Part shown: in pieces, positions 18,581 to 28,090 of the stretch
How the letters are laid out: each line of letters begins with the position of its first letter
Position numbering within the stretch: the first letter of the stretch is position 1
Origin: Oehlia diaphana
Lineage: Eukaryota; Glomeromycota; Glomeromycetes; Glomerales; Glomeraceae
Reading direction: 5' to 3'
Length of the DNA stretch: 28,289 nucleotides
Assembly: GCA_003833135.1 (NCBI GenBank)
Contig: QZLH01000259.1
Location: 91,324 to 119,612 of the forward strand
Made by a program: the position numbers and the translations under genes
Notes under the pieces: generated by a model
Databases searched by the model: none
The model's input: the letters and a program-made list of their open reading frames with translations, nothing else
Told to the model about the DNA's origin: nothing

Positions 18581-19936
18581 TTATTCAATTCGCAATTTAC
18601 TACCATATCCTAGGGAAACAATAGGAGAAACTTGAGAAGGGATATTCCATTCAGAAACTGTGGGTTTCCTAATGTTATTTACAAAAAATGCACAGGTTCC
18701 ATTTTTCATATTCAGATGAATAGTAACTTTATCCCCTTCTTTAAATTTTGCATCATACCATTTCCATTTTTTCTCATGATAAACGTAACCATCAGACCCA
18801 AGAACCCATCCATGATAACCTTGATCATTCTTATTTAAACTCACGTTTATATCACATATGCCGATGTAGACTTTGTTATTTAGCTTTTCAATTAAAATAT
18901 TCCACTCATAAACTCCTTTACCCTTAAAAATCAAATCTCCCAATACCGATTCCTGTATTAAAGCCGTGACAGTAAATCCATTATTCGGAACATTGAAAAG
19001 TTTACTCATTCCATTATTTTTCCACTTAAAAATAGGTGCTCCACGAATAAATTCTAGTTCTTCGTTTAATGCTTTGGAATAATAAACGTCACTAATCTTT
19101 TTATCTGAATAAATATTAAATGGTGCAACCTGTTGTTTAATTTCTTTTGCATTCATTCGATTTAAGTCAATGTAACTAATTAATGGAGTTAAACAAAGGT
19201 TTAATTCTTCAATTTGTTGTGGATTACATATTGAAAAAGAATTTTTATTCAAAATTTCCTTAACAAGCGTTTCTTTTTTCATAACTTTTCTAATAGCTTT
19301 TGTTAAAGAATATTCCCAAATATTAAATTCTGGTGTTGCAAAAGGAATTTTAGTATTATAAGTTTTTTCTAAAAGATATCTTAAGCCTTCCAATGATAAT
19401 GAATCATTTATATCTTTTTCCAATTTATTTTTGGCTACCCAATCAACTAAAATATGAGATATTTTATTATCCACTTTTAGGGTGAATTTTTCGACACATT
19501 CTGATAAAAGTTTTCTGCCAATATCCACGTCCCCATTAACCAAAGATTTTGTAAATTCAATAGTATGATCTTGAAGCTCAATCAATTTAAAATGGATGGA
19601 TGCATAATAAACTTCAATGACATTATTAAAAGTTAAGCTTTCGACTTTAGATGTATATAAAAATTCCAATATAACTTTCATTGCTGATGAATTAATATCT
19701 TTGAATGAATAGTTATTTTTGCTTTCTGTTGATTTGTTGAAAATGTATTTGTCGAAAACATCTGAACGAGTCGCTAAAATAGCTTTACATCCATATACCG
19801 TTTTTCCATCTGAACATTTTATGGCGAAATCGTGAAATCTTTTATCATTAATGAGTTTTCTAAAATCTTTTTCTAAAGAACTTCCTCCTGGAGAAAAATT
19901 ATCTTGTTTATTTGTAAAATGGTTTTCAGTTTTCAT
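18581..19936 (-). CDS. BTB-BACK-SPRY domain protein, copy 6
   Basis: An intact 451-residue protein. It starts MKTENHFTNKQDNF, then SPGGSSLEKDFRKL, a variant of the SPRGRSLEND motif with Gly and Ser in place of two Args. BTB lies at about 30-130 (DKRFHDFAIKCSDG, ILATRSDVFDKYIF), BACK at about 138-270 (RKLLSECVEKFTL to IDLNRMNAKEI), LEFIRGAPIFKWK at about 294-306 and SPRY at about 330-450 (GVYEWNILIEKLNNKVYIGI, YHGWVLGSDGYVYHEK, FKEGDKVTIHLNM). The core LDMKN motif reads LNMKN here, and the loop before SPRY is the shortest of the set (no PKS). The start is the first ATG and upstream frames close. Likely role: CUL3 adaptor. It shares a 65-bp identical tract with the frameshifted copy 5. Confidence 0.9.
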   Translation of the reverse strand: MKTENHFTNKQDNFSPGGSSLEKDFRKLINDKRFHDFAIKCSDGKTVYGCKAILATRSDVFDKYIFNKSTESKNNYSFKDINSSAMKVILEFLYTSKVESLTFNNVIEVYYASIHFKLIELQDHTIEFTKSLVNGDVDIGRKLLSECVEKFTLKVDNKISHILVDWVAKNKLEKDINDSLSLEGLRYLLEKTYNTKIPFATPEFNIWEYSLTKAIRKVMKKETLVKEILNKNSFSICNPQQIEELNLCLTPLISYIDLNRMNAKEIKQQVAPFNIYSDKKISDVYYSKALNEELEFIRGAPIFKWKNNGMSKLFNVPNNGFTVTALIQESVLGDLIFKGKGVYEWNILIEKLNNKVYIGICDINVSLNKNDQGYHGWVLGSDGYVYHEKKWKWYDAKFKEGDKVTIHLNMKNGTCAFFVNNIRKPTVSEWNIPSQVSPIVSLGYGSKLRIE

Positions 19937-20383
19937 GATTTATAAATTTTAAAAAAATTTTAAAATTGTTCAATTTTTCTAAATACCCTAACTATGCGCC
20001 GTAAATATCATCTTGTTTTTCAAAATTGGATTTTGTGAACCTGATCTAACTATTTATGTTCGCGATTATTTGGAAGCAATAATAAAACGTATTATCTTGA
20101 TCTGTATCATATGTTATTTTTGGCTGCTCCCTTTTAAAGATGATCAACGTATCGACTCATGACAAATTTTTTAAGCCGCTATTAAAACTTATTAACGTAA
20201 TTCATCTGGTCTAAGAATTTGATGAGTGTACAAATTATTTAATTAACCAACTTTTAAATATAATTACTATATTAATATCAGCAGTAAATCATACATGCCA
20301 ATCCGATAAATTTATTAAGGACGCGGTGTGTTTTAGTCCACTAAACGACTCAAGGCCTACATCTGGTGCTGAATCTAATTTCT
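19937..20383. other. Promoter and spacer upstream of copy 6
   Basis: Contains the promoter segment shared with copy 5 (about 19992-20060) and further AT-rich DNA. No gene is visible. The final bases run into the 3' end of the relic. Confidence 0.4.
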
Positions 20384-20637
20384 GGTTCAATTCGCAATTT
20401 ACTACCGTGTCCTAAAGAAGAGATAGGATAAACTTGAGAAGAAATGCATTATAGGTTTCTTTAATGTTATTAATAAACAATGCACATGTTTTGTTTTTCA
20501 TATGTAATTTTATCCCTTTCTTAAAATTTTGCATCATACCATTTATATTTTTCTCATGATAAACATAATTAAAATATTCCGCTGCTGATTTAATAATAAT
20601 GTACGAATTGAAAACATCAGAACGAGTTGCTAAAGCC
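20384..20637 (-). pseudogene. Internally deleted BTB-SPRY relic
   Basis: Bases 20384-20565 match the last part of SPRY (compare 18590-18785): the codons for WYDAKFK-like, CAL/CAF and the terminal GSKLRIEP-like segment are recognisable but frame-broken. Bases 20575-20637 match a short BTB segment (LATRSDVFNSYI). Everything between, that is the rest of BTB, all BACK and the first half of SPRY, is missing, so the two ends are joined within about 10 bases. A minus-strand frame (20412-20762) reads across the join and continues into unrelated DNA; it is not a credible gene. Confidence 0.75.
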
Positions 20638-21329
20638 CATAATAGTTGTATATCTATAACGTTAAGATAAAATATAATAGTAGTATAAAAATATACCTCA
20701 TACCACTGTGAAAAATAATAGTGCTTAAATGAAGTGGTTTGCTTATAATAATATAACTGCAAAAAACATTAGTCTTTCTTCCCTTGTTCTTTTAATAAAA
20801 ATTTCAAAAGAAAAGAAAAGCCGCTTCTTCTGGTTGCTTTTCGTGCATTACATATATTTATATACTTCACAGTTCATACAAATTATGTGATCATAGCGAC
20901 TTTTGTTAATGTAATTTTGTAAAATAAATTCTTAGTCAGATTAAATTATTCTTTTTCGGTTCTTTGCGGCTCTTCACTCATGCAATTTGTTAAAAAATTG
21001 AATTTTTTAATTTATGCGGAAACTCCTTTTTATTAATTAATTAACTGTTCAAATTTAAAAAAATTCACTTGAACTCTCGATATTCATATCATCAAAGCTT
21101 TGCAAGTAATTGAATTCGGCGGATTTGTCAACATTCGTAATTTTATTTTTAGTATTTTAAAGTCATAGCTACAGAAAATGATTAGTTGTTTCTCTTTAAT
21201 AACAAGAACAAACTACTTATCCTAGTTGTATTTTTTATTTTATTTTATATATAGGCACTGAAGATATTGAAAAATATAAATATTTATGGTAAAACAATTC
21301 ATAAAAAATTTTAGATAAAGCATGTAAAC
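20638..21329. other. Gene-free spacer
   Basis: AT-rich with stops in all frames. It includes the 3' flank of the last BTB copy. No repeat or recognisable relic was found. Confidence 0.4.
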
Positions 21330-22739
21330 CTAATAAGTGATTGTGATTTTACTACCATGTCCTAAGGATGCAATAGGGAAAACTTGAGAAGGGATTTCCC
21401 ATTCAGAAACTATAAGTTTCCTAATATCATTTACAGAAAATGCACAAGTTCTGTTTCTCATATCCAGACGAACAGTAACCTTATCCCCTTCTTTAAATTT
21501 TGCATCATACCATTTTTGTGTTTTATGATGGTAAACATAACCATCAGATCCAAGAACCCATCCATGTCGATAATTGAAAGGGAAATTAGCGAGAAGGGAA
21601 TCATTATTTAAATTCTCATTAATAGCACATGTACCGATATAGATTTGTTTATACATCTTATCAATTAAAATATTCCACTCATAAACTCCTCTACCCTTAA
21701 ACATTAAATCTCCTAATATTGTAACTTCTCTACTCCTTAAATCTCTCAATACTGGTACAGACAGAAAACCCGTTTCAGCAGTAAATCCATCATTATAAAC
21801 ATCAACCTTATCCATATTATCATCTTTCCACCTAAAAACAGGTATCCCACGAATAAATTCTGATTCCTCATTCACTGCTACTGAACGATAAACATTTTTG
21901 AGCTTCTCAATTGTATGAATATTAAACAGTTCAATATGTTTGATTTCTTCTGCATCCATTCGGTTTAAATTAATGTAATCAATTAATGGAGTCATATGAT
22001 TTTTTATTTCTTCAATTACTTGTGGTTCACAAGTTGAAAAAGAACTTTCATCATCCAAGATTTTTTCAACGAGTTTATTGTTTTGTGTAACCGTTCTAAT
22101 AGCTTTCATTAAAGAATATCCCCAAATATTAAATTCAGATGTTGCAAAAGGAATGCGAGCATCAAAGGTCTTTTTTAAAAGATATCTTAAACCTTCTAAT
22201 GATAATGAATCTCTATCCCTTTTTTCTAATATATTCTTTGCCACACACTGAACTAAAATATGAACCATTTTATTGTCGGCTTCTAATGAGAACTTTCTAA
22301 CACATTCTGATAAAAGTTTTTTTCCAATATCTACGTTTTCATTAATCAAAGATTGTATAAATTCGATAATATGATTTTGAAGGTCAATCAAGTCAAAATG
22401 AACGGATGCATAATAAATTTCAACGATATTATCAACCTTTAAGTTTTCAACTTTAGATGTATATAAAAATTCCAATATAGCTTTCATTGCTGTTGTATTA
22501 ATATCATTAAATGAAAGTTTGTTATTACTTTTTGTTGATTCATTGAAAATGGATGAGTTGAAAACATCTGAACGAGTTGCTAAAATAACTTTACATCCAT
22601 TAACCGTTCCATCCGAACATTCTAAAGCAATATCATAAAATCTTTCATCATTTATTATTCGTTTAAAATCATTTTCTAAAGATCTTCCTCGCGGAGATGA
22701 ATTATCATCTTGCTCACTTATAGAATTTTTATTTGTCAT
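21330..22739 (-). CDS. BTB-BACK-SPRY domain protein, copy 8 (longest loops)
   Basis: An intact 469-residue protein, MTNKNSISEQDDN then SPRGRSLENDFKRI. BTB lies at about 30-130 (DERFYDIALECSDG, VILATRSDVFNSSIF), BACK at about 138-270 (KKLLSECVRKFSL to INLNRMDAEEIK), SEFIRGIPVFRWK at about 293-305 and SPRY at about 340-465 (GVYEWNILIDK, YIGTC, HGWVLGSDGYVYHHK, FKEGDKVTVRLDM, CAFSVND). Two loops are longer than in the paralogues: the segment before SPRY (TGFLSVPVLRDLRSREVT) and the loop before HGW (LNNDSLLANFPFNYR). N-terminal and central parts pair with the 12823-14233 pseudogene, but the last 60 residues pair with copy 2. A Cys stands in for the usual Trp in the QCVAKN segment of BACK. Likely role: CUL3 adaptor. 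The start is secure. Confidence 0.9.
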   Translation of the reverse strand: MTNKNSISEQDDNSSPRGRSLENDFKRIINDERFYDIALECSDGTVNGCKVILATRSDVFNSSIFNESTKSNNKLSFNDINTTAMKAILEFLYTSKVENLKVDNIVEIYYASVHFDLIDLQNHIIEFIQSLINENVDIGKKLLSECVRKFSLEADNKMVHILVQCVAKNILEKRDRDSLSLEGLRYLLKKTFDARIPFATSEFNIWGYSLMKAIRTVTQNNKLVEKILDDESSFSTCEPQVIEEIKNHMTPLIDYINLNRMDAEEIKHIELFNIHTIEKLKNVYRSVAVNEESEFIRGIPVFRWKDDNMDKVDVYNDGFTAETGFLSVPVLRDLRSREVTILGDLMFKGRGVYEWNILIDKMYKQIYIGTCAINENLNNDSLLANFPFNYRHGWVLGSDGYVYHHKTQKWYDAKFKEGDKVTVRLDMRNRTCAFSVNDIRKLIVSEWEIPSQVFPIASLGHGSKITITY

Positions 22740-23360
22740 TATTTACAATAAATAAGAGAGTACGAGCTATGCTATTATATAACAAAGATGAAGAAGTAAC
22801 GTAACACAAAGGCTTTGCAAACAAAACCTGATGAAGAAACCACCAGGGAATATACAAATAATGAAAGCGATGATTATACTATAAATGGTTTAACAATCTT
22901 AGATATATAGTATAAGATAGTTTTTTCTTCCTTCAAATTTACGAAAAAATGAAAATTCAAGGTGCGTGGGAATATAAGAAAGTAAAAATTAATTTCAACT
23001 TATTAATACATTGCACAAAGGCATGAGTAATACAAAATGCTAAATGCTTCTTATAAGTCCAAATATGTAATAGAATGATAATGATAATGATGATCTCATA
23101 ATCAAAAATAACATGTCCTGTAATTGAACGCTTTTTCCGGTCGTATTAAACCAGATTTGCAGCTACACAAACGTTTTGTCAAATCAAATTTCATACTTAT
23201 TGTAATACGTCTAGTCATAAATCATAAATTAAATGAGTGATAGATGGCATATCCCATCTAGAAGTTTCCTCATTATAATAGAAATTATCAACTAACTTCC
23301 GCGTAAAACCTAACAATAATAAATTAATGTGAAAGTTTTTGTGTAGGATCTTGAAAGCCA
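22740..23360. other. Intergenic region between last BTB gene and F-box relic
   Basis: This is the divergent region between the minus-strand BTB copy and the plus-strand relic. I see no F-box start here, no gene and no conserved promoter segment of the kind shared by copies 5 and 6. Confidence 0.35.
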
Positions 23361-24304
23361 ATGTATTATATTATTATTAACTATTTACCTGATAGCACTC
23401 AGTCTTTTTATGAGAAAATGTCTAGATTAAAATATTATCGATTGATATCAAATCTTTCATCTTCCAAAAGCAAAACTTGTCTCGACTCACTTTATGAATT
23501 AAAATTTGACATGTCAATTGAACCTGAATATTTTTACGAGCTAGCAAGTGTCTAGTAATATAGAAAAAATAATTATTATCTTAAAAGTTGATCACGAAAT
23601 TATAAAGTTCAAAAGAATTTATAAGTATTTTGGGTGGAATGATGATATTGAAAATTTCCTGGAACGTAATAGCTTACTTTATTACAAAATTTCAAGGTGA
23701 ATTTGATTATACATTTCTCCAAAAAATATTCAATCTAAAAATCTAAAAACACTAAAACGTTCATCCTACATTTGTTATGAAAAATTAGTAAATTTGGCCT
23801 TTAATTAAAATACTTAAATTAGGTAGTTGTACTTGTATAAATTAGATTCGGTAGCTTAGTTAAAAATAGCAGAGGTTATCTCAGAAAGGTTCTAATCAAT
23901 AATTATTATACTATTAAAGTTAAACATCATTTTTACTAAGGCTGTCTTATTCTTATCGGCGCAATTTATAAAAATTGCCTTTTAATCGAATATTATTATT
24001 ATATAAGATAAATTTATGAAACAGAAGAATCACACGAAAGAATGTTGAGAATTATTAAAAATAATGGTTAGATCTTCTTCAATAAATCTAGGAGGAATTG
24101 GATTTTTTGAACATTTAAATTTTCTTAGATATATTCGAAAAATAGAAAGGGAAAACATGAACTTTCTACTGTATATACCGTATAATCACATCTGATTTTG
24201 ACTGTGAAGAAGAAAAATATACGGAAATAATCAATAGATATAAGAATAATGGTATATTCAAAGATTTTAGATGTGTTGTTAAAAGACTTTATATTATTAA
24301 TTAA
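23361..24304 (+). pseudogene. Decayed C-terminal part of an F-box/LRR gene
   Basis: Protein-like segments appear in successive frames. From 23361, 64 codons include CLDSLYELKF and EPEYFYELAS, then a stop. At about 23706-23738 is FLQKIFNLK. After a one-base shift (about 23739-23808) comes LKTLKRSSYICYEKLVNLAF. Around 23820-23930 are KLGSC, LDSVA and NSRGYLRKVLINNY in different frames. Finally 24206-24304 reads EEEKYTEIINRYKNNGIFKD, then FRC, to a TAA at 24302. The order (Leu-rich strands, then Tyr-x-x-Ile-Asn-x-Tyr-Lys near the C-terminus) matches the usual plan of Rhizophagus F-box/LRR proteins. The N-terminal F-box is not found. At least four frame changes make it a pseudogene. Family assignment is from memory of the pattern. 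Confidence 0.6.
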
Positions 24305-26602
24305 AATGTTTATTAACAAATTAATGTTTCTTTTTCAAATTTTTTTTTTTCTGACAGTTTGGGCTCAATATAGTAAATATCCTCAAGATAAAAGATAATA
24401 AACTAATAATATATATACTGTACAATTACTTAGGATTACTCAATAATAAAGAATAAAGTAACATGTATTTCTAATTTGTAGCTTTAAATCTAATCTCTTT
24501 ACTGCTACAGGTGCCACTAGTATAATTATTGTTATAATTATATCCTAAAAACTAATAATTAATGATTCCTTCATAAAGTCAAATTTAAGTGTATATACAG
24601 TATCTGATTTACACTAATAAATATATTCAAATATCATATACATTAGGTAAATGTAAAGAATTTTGCAATGCAAATATTAACTTTAATGATGATTAGCTTC
24701 TAGCAATTCTATTTGAATTCATTAAGAAAAAGAGTAATATGATCTCTTTTTAAATTGGATGAAGAATTGGTTATGTCTAATATATTTATCTTCCAACTAA
24801 AATTTCAAGATTTATAACAAAAATAATGATTACTAATAAAAAATATTTATATTTTTAAATTATATCACTTATTTTTTTCATCAATTTTATTTATATATGG
24901 AATTGTTATTAATTTCATTTAAAATACAGTTGATTTCTTCTATAATCACCTAGATATAGTTTAAAGATATTAGCTGTAATTCAAAAAAGTGCTATAACAT
25001 AAAATTTTTATATACCATAATTAATTAAGGCTATAAAAATCTTACAGCTGTAATTCAAACATTATTCCAAAAAACTTTTAACAAACTAGCTCTACTGTAA
25101 AATTACAGAAAATCTGGCATTTATAGATATAAAAAAAATATATTATATTCCTATTTATACATAGTATTATGCTACTTTAACCAAAATATCTAAAGATAGT
25201 CAACAGTTTTAAAAACTATAGTCCTCTCTGATCTTACATGCAAAAAGACCAAATTACATAGAATATAAATATATAGTTCTTTATCGATCTTCATAAATTT
25301 TGAAATTTATGATAATTCCAGCTAAAATTAAATAATCATTACAAAAAATATCCTTTTTTGGATTCTTATGTACCAATTTTCCATTTTAAAAAAAAATAAA
25401 ATTTCTTTTTTTAAACTTGTGTAATGTTGTATGATCATATTTGACCAATCATAATGATCAGTCTTTATTAGAACTGTGAATTTAAAATTGCAGTTCAGTT
25501 TAAAACTAGCTTGAATCAGTTTGAGACAAATCAAGTAGGACTATTAATCATCTTTAAAAATATCCAATAATTTACTTTTAATCTTACTATAAAAAACTTT
25601 TTAAGAAATATACTATATTTCATCATATTATACTATACTATTACAATCAACTAATTCTATTATAGAAAAGTTAATATCTATAAATTTATTAAAAATTAAA
25701 AAATAAGTGCTTAATATATTTTAATCTTTATATAATATGATATTACTTCAAAAAATTCCCTAATTTAATAATAAATATATATAGTCAAATTTTTAACTTA
25801 TAATAATTTGACTAATATCAGTACTAAAATTATAATTTTACTATTATTAAATTTCTTTTATTGAAACATACAAATCCAATAATATAAAATTTATTAAAAT
25901 TCAATTGATAGATTATTTAAAAACAGGGGTATGTAAAATAAGAAATTTTGAAAAAATATTTTTGAAATAAGCAACTTTTGAAAATTTCATATGATTTATA
26001 AGTAATTTTTATAATTAGTCTATTTATATATTATTCAGAATTCTCTTATAAGCTTATAAATAAATATATTATATTTTCATTTATATATAATATTATACTA
26101 TTTTAAAAAATATTTAAAAGATTATTTTAGTATATTTAAAATAGTTAAAGTATAATAATAAAAAAAAAATATAATAAAATAAAGAAAAAAAAAAAGAAAA
26201 AAAGTAAAAGAAAAATATAATGAAAAATACTAAAAAAGAAAAATAAAAAAGCAATTAAAGAAAAAAGTAAAAAAAAGTAAAAGAAAAAAAAGAAATAAGT
26301 AAAATATAAAAAAGAAATATATATATTAAATTTATATTTTAGATTTATAAAAAAAAATAATCAACTATTAATATGGTTAAAAAGATTAATTATTTTTTAT
26401 TTTTTTTTAAAATTAAAGTCCAAAATCCATATCTTTGATATTTTAGATTTATAAAAAAAATTGCAAAAATAAGTAAATGAATAAATATTTAATATTTAAT
26501 AAAAAAATTTTTTATTATCAATTAAATATTAGATTAATTTGCTAATTCAAAACTTTGAAATCTAATAAAAATACTTTAAAATATCTAATAATTTTCTCAT
26601 AT
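24305..26602. other. AT-rich desert, part 1
   Basis: About 2.3 kb without a supportable gene, even more AT-rich than the gene region, with almost no CpG. A 14-base direct repeat AGCTGTAATTCAAA occurs at 24972-24985 and 25046-25059, followed by different sequence. Around 26157-26325 is a purine-only-like tract (A runs broken by G and T). The 21-base string ATTTTAGATTTATAAAAAAA(A) occurs at about 26337 and again at about 26440. The minus-strand frames here (24125-24319, 25328-25534) have no recognisable features. Confidence 0.5.
26157..26325 (+). repeat. A/G-rich low-complexity tract
   Basis: About 170 bp made almost wholly of A runs interrupted by single G and occasional T (repeated AAAAGTAAAAG- and AAAAAGAAA-like strings). 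It has no coding capacity. Such purine-biased strands arise by slippage and can disfavour nucleosomes. Confidence 0.7.
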
Positions 26603-26771
26603 CGGCTAATTTTTGGAATTCTAATCAATCAACCCAGGGTAGCAGGTGCGGCATATATTTAGTTGGTGATCTACATATAACTTTATACCAAAAAAGGAAA
26701 GGCCTAGACCGGTCTATGGGCAAATAAGGTGTGTCAGGTGCGTTGATTGATTAGCCTTCCAAAAATCGGCC
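26603..26771. mobile_element. MITE-like element with about 30-bp imperfect TIRs
   Basis: The left end (from 26604) reads GGCTAATTTTTGGAATTCTA, then ATCAATCAAC; the reverse complement of the right end (from 26771 backwards) reads GGCCGATTTTTGGAAGGCTA, then ATCAATCAAC. That is 26 of 30 matching. CATAT occurs just outside both ends (26598-26602 and 26772-26776), a possible 5-bp target duplication. The interior is clearly more GC-rich than its surroundings and contains the palindrome TAGACCGGTCTA. There is no ORF, so it is non-autonomous. Superfamily not assigned. Confidence 0.75.
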
Positions 26772-28000
26772 CATATGTTTTAATATTATATAATTAACAA
26801 ATTATTTTTCAGAATAAATATTTTTTAACTAAAAGTAATATTATTAGAAAAACAGAAACTGTTAAGAGTTTATCATTTAATACGCTTAATAATAACAATA
26901 ATATTTTATATATATATAAATGATTACAAAAATGTGACAAATTGTTACAAAATGTATTACTAAAAATAAAATATTACAAAAAATGTGATACAAAATATAA
27001 AAGGAAATAAGCAGAAGCTAGATTTATTATAGTGACATAGGTGGAAAGAAGGAAAAATACATGCATTAAACTAGTACTACAAATTTATCTAGTTCTGTAC
27101 AATAAATAGTCTTAGCTTTCATTATGCTCTGGATAATAAAGAAAATACTTTTGTATGTAAAAATATTCTTTAATAGATATATTATAAAAAATTTATTTTT
27201 TAATAAATTTATTGAAATTTATATATAAATATTTATTAAAATTAAATTAAAATTTAGAAATTTCTAAAGAATTTATGAGTTTTTATAAATCTATAATTTT
27301 GTAAATTATTATAGATTTTTGTAAAAATATTATTAAAAAAATGCATTTGCAATATTGCACAAATTTTTAATAAAATTGCATTAAAAAAAGTAACAATCTG
27401 CTAAAATCTAAACTGAAAAAAATTTTTGATAAATAATAATATTATAAATAAAAGAATTTTTATTTTTATTTTTTTTTAAATAACAACTTAATTTAAATAA
27501 TAAAAGTAATTATATATAATGGTATAATTTTTATTATATTTTTTAAATAAATAAATAAAAATTATTATTAATTTGATAATTAATAATAAAAAATACTATA
27601 TTTATAAAATAAAAAGAATTTATATTTTAATAAATAAATATTAATTTTAAGATTATTATTATGAAATTCTAATATTACATTTATAATAGATTCAAAATAA
27701 TAATAAATTTTATTTAATAGTATGGCTGCTAATTGTTATTAATTATAAATTAAAAATTTTAAAAATATTTTATAAGTTTTATTAATATTAATAGAAAATT
27801 CTAAATATTTTTAATATAATTTACTATATTAAAGTTTACATTAAATTTTTCAATTAAAATTATATATTATAAAAGTATTTAAAATTTTATTATTTTACAT
27901 TTTTGTTTTTAAAAGATTTACTAATTGGATTTTAATAAAATTTATATCATTAAATTGCATTTTTAATATTAATATTAATTGAGTTATTGTAAAGAGAAAA
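26772..28000. other. AT-rich desert, part 2
   Basis: No gene. It is composed of A/T with rare G/C. Near 26922-26990 short repeats of TTACAAAAATGTGA-like sequence occur three times. The rest shows only low-complexity AT strings. Confidence 0.5.
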
Positions 28001-28090
28001 CTTAACCTAGACCAGGAGGTTTAGGCTTCTTATCCTAGACCTGGGGGGGTCCAGACCTCTTATCTTAGACCTTGTGGCACAGCTGATCAT
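28001..28090 (+). repeat. Three 30-bp tandem repeats, GC-rich island
   Basis: Three consecutive 30-base units (28001-28030, 28031-28060, 28061-28090) share the frame (C/T)T(A/T)-CCTAGACC-. The first two also share a G-rich centre and end in CTTCT/CCTCT. The second contains a run of seven G. The third keeps TATCTTAGACCTTG and then diverges. The island is the only GC-rich stretch for over 1 kb on either side. CCTAGACC also occurs inside the MITE at 26703-26710, hinting at a shared source. Confidence 0.65.

Noticed and set aside
22920..23360. N-terminal F-box of the relic at 23361
   Set aside because: No LPxE...W-type F-box segment could be read in any plus-strand frame here.
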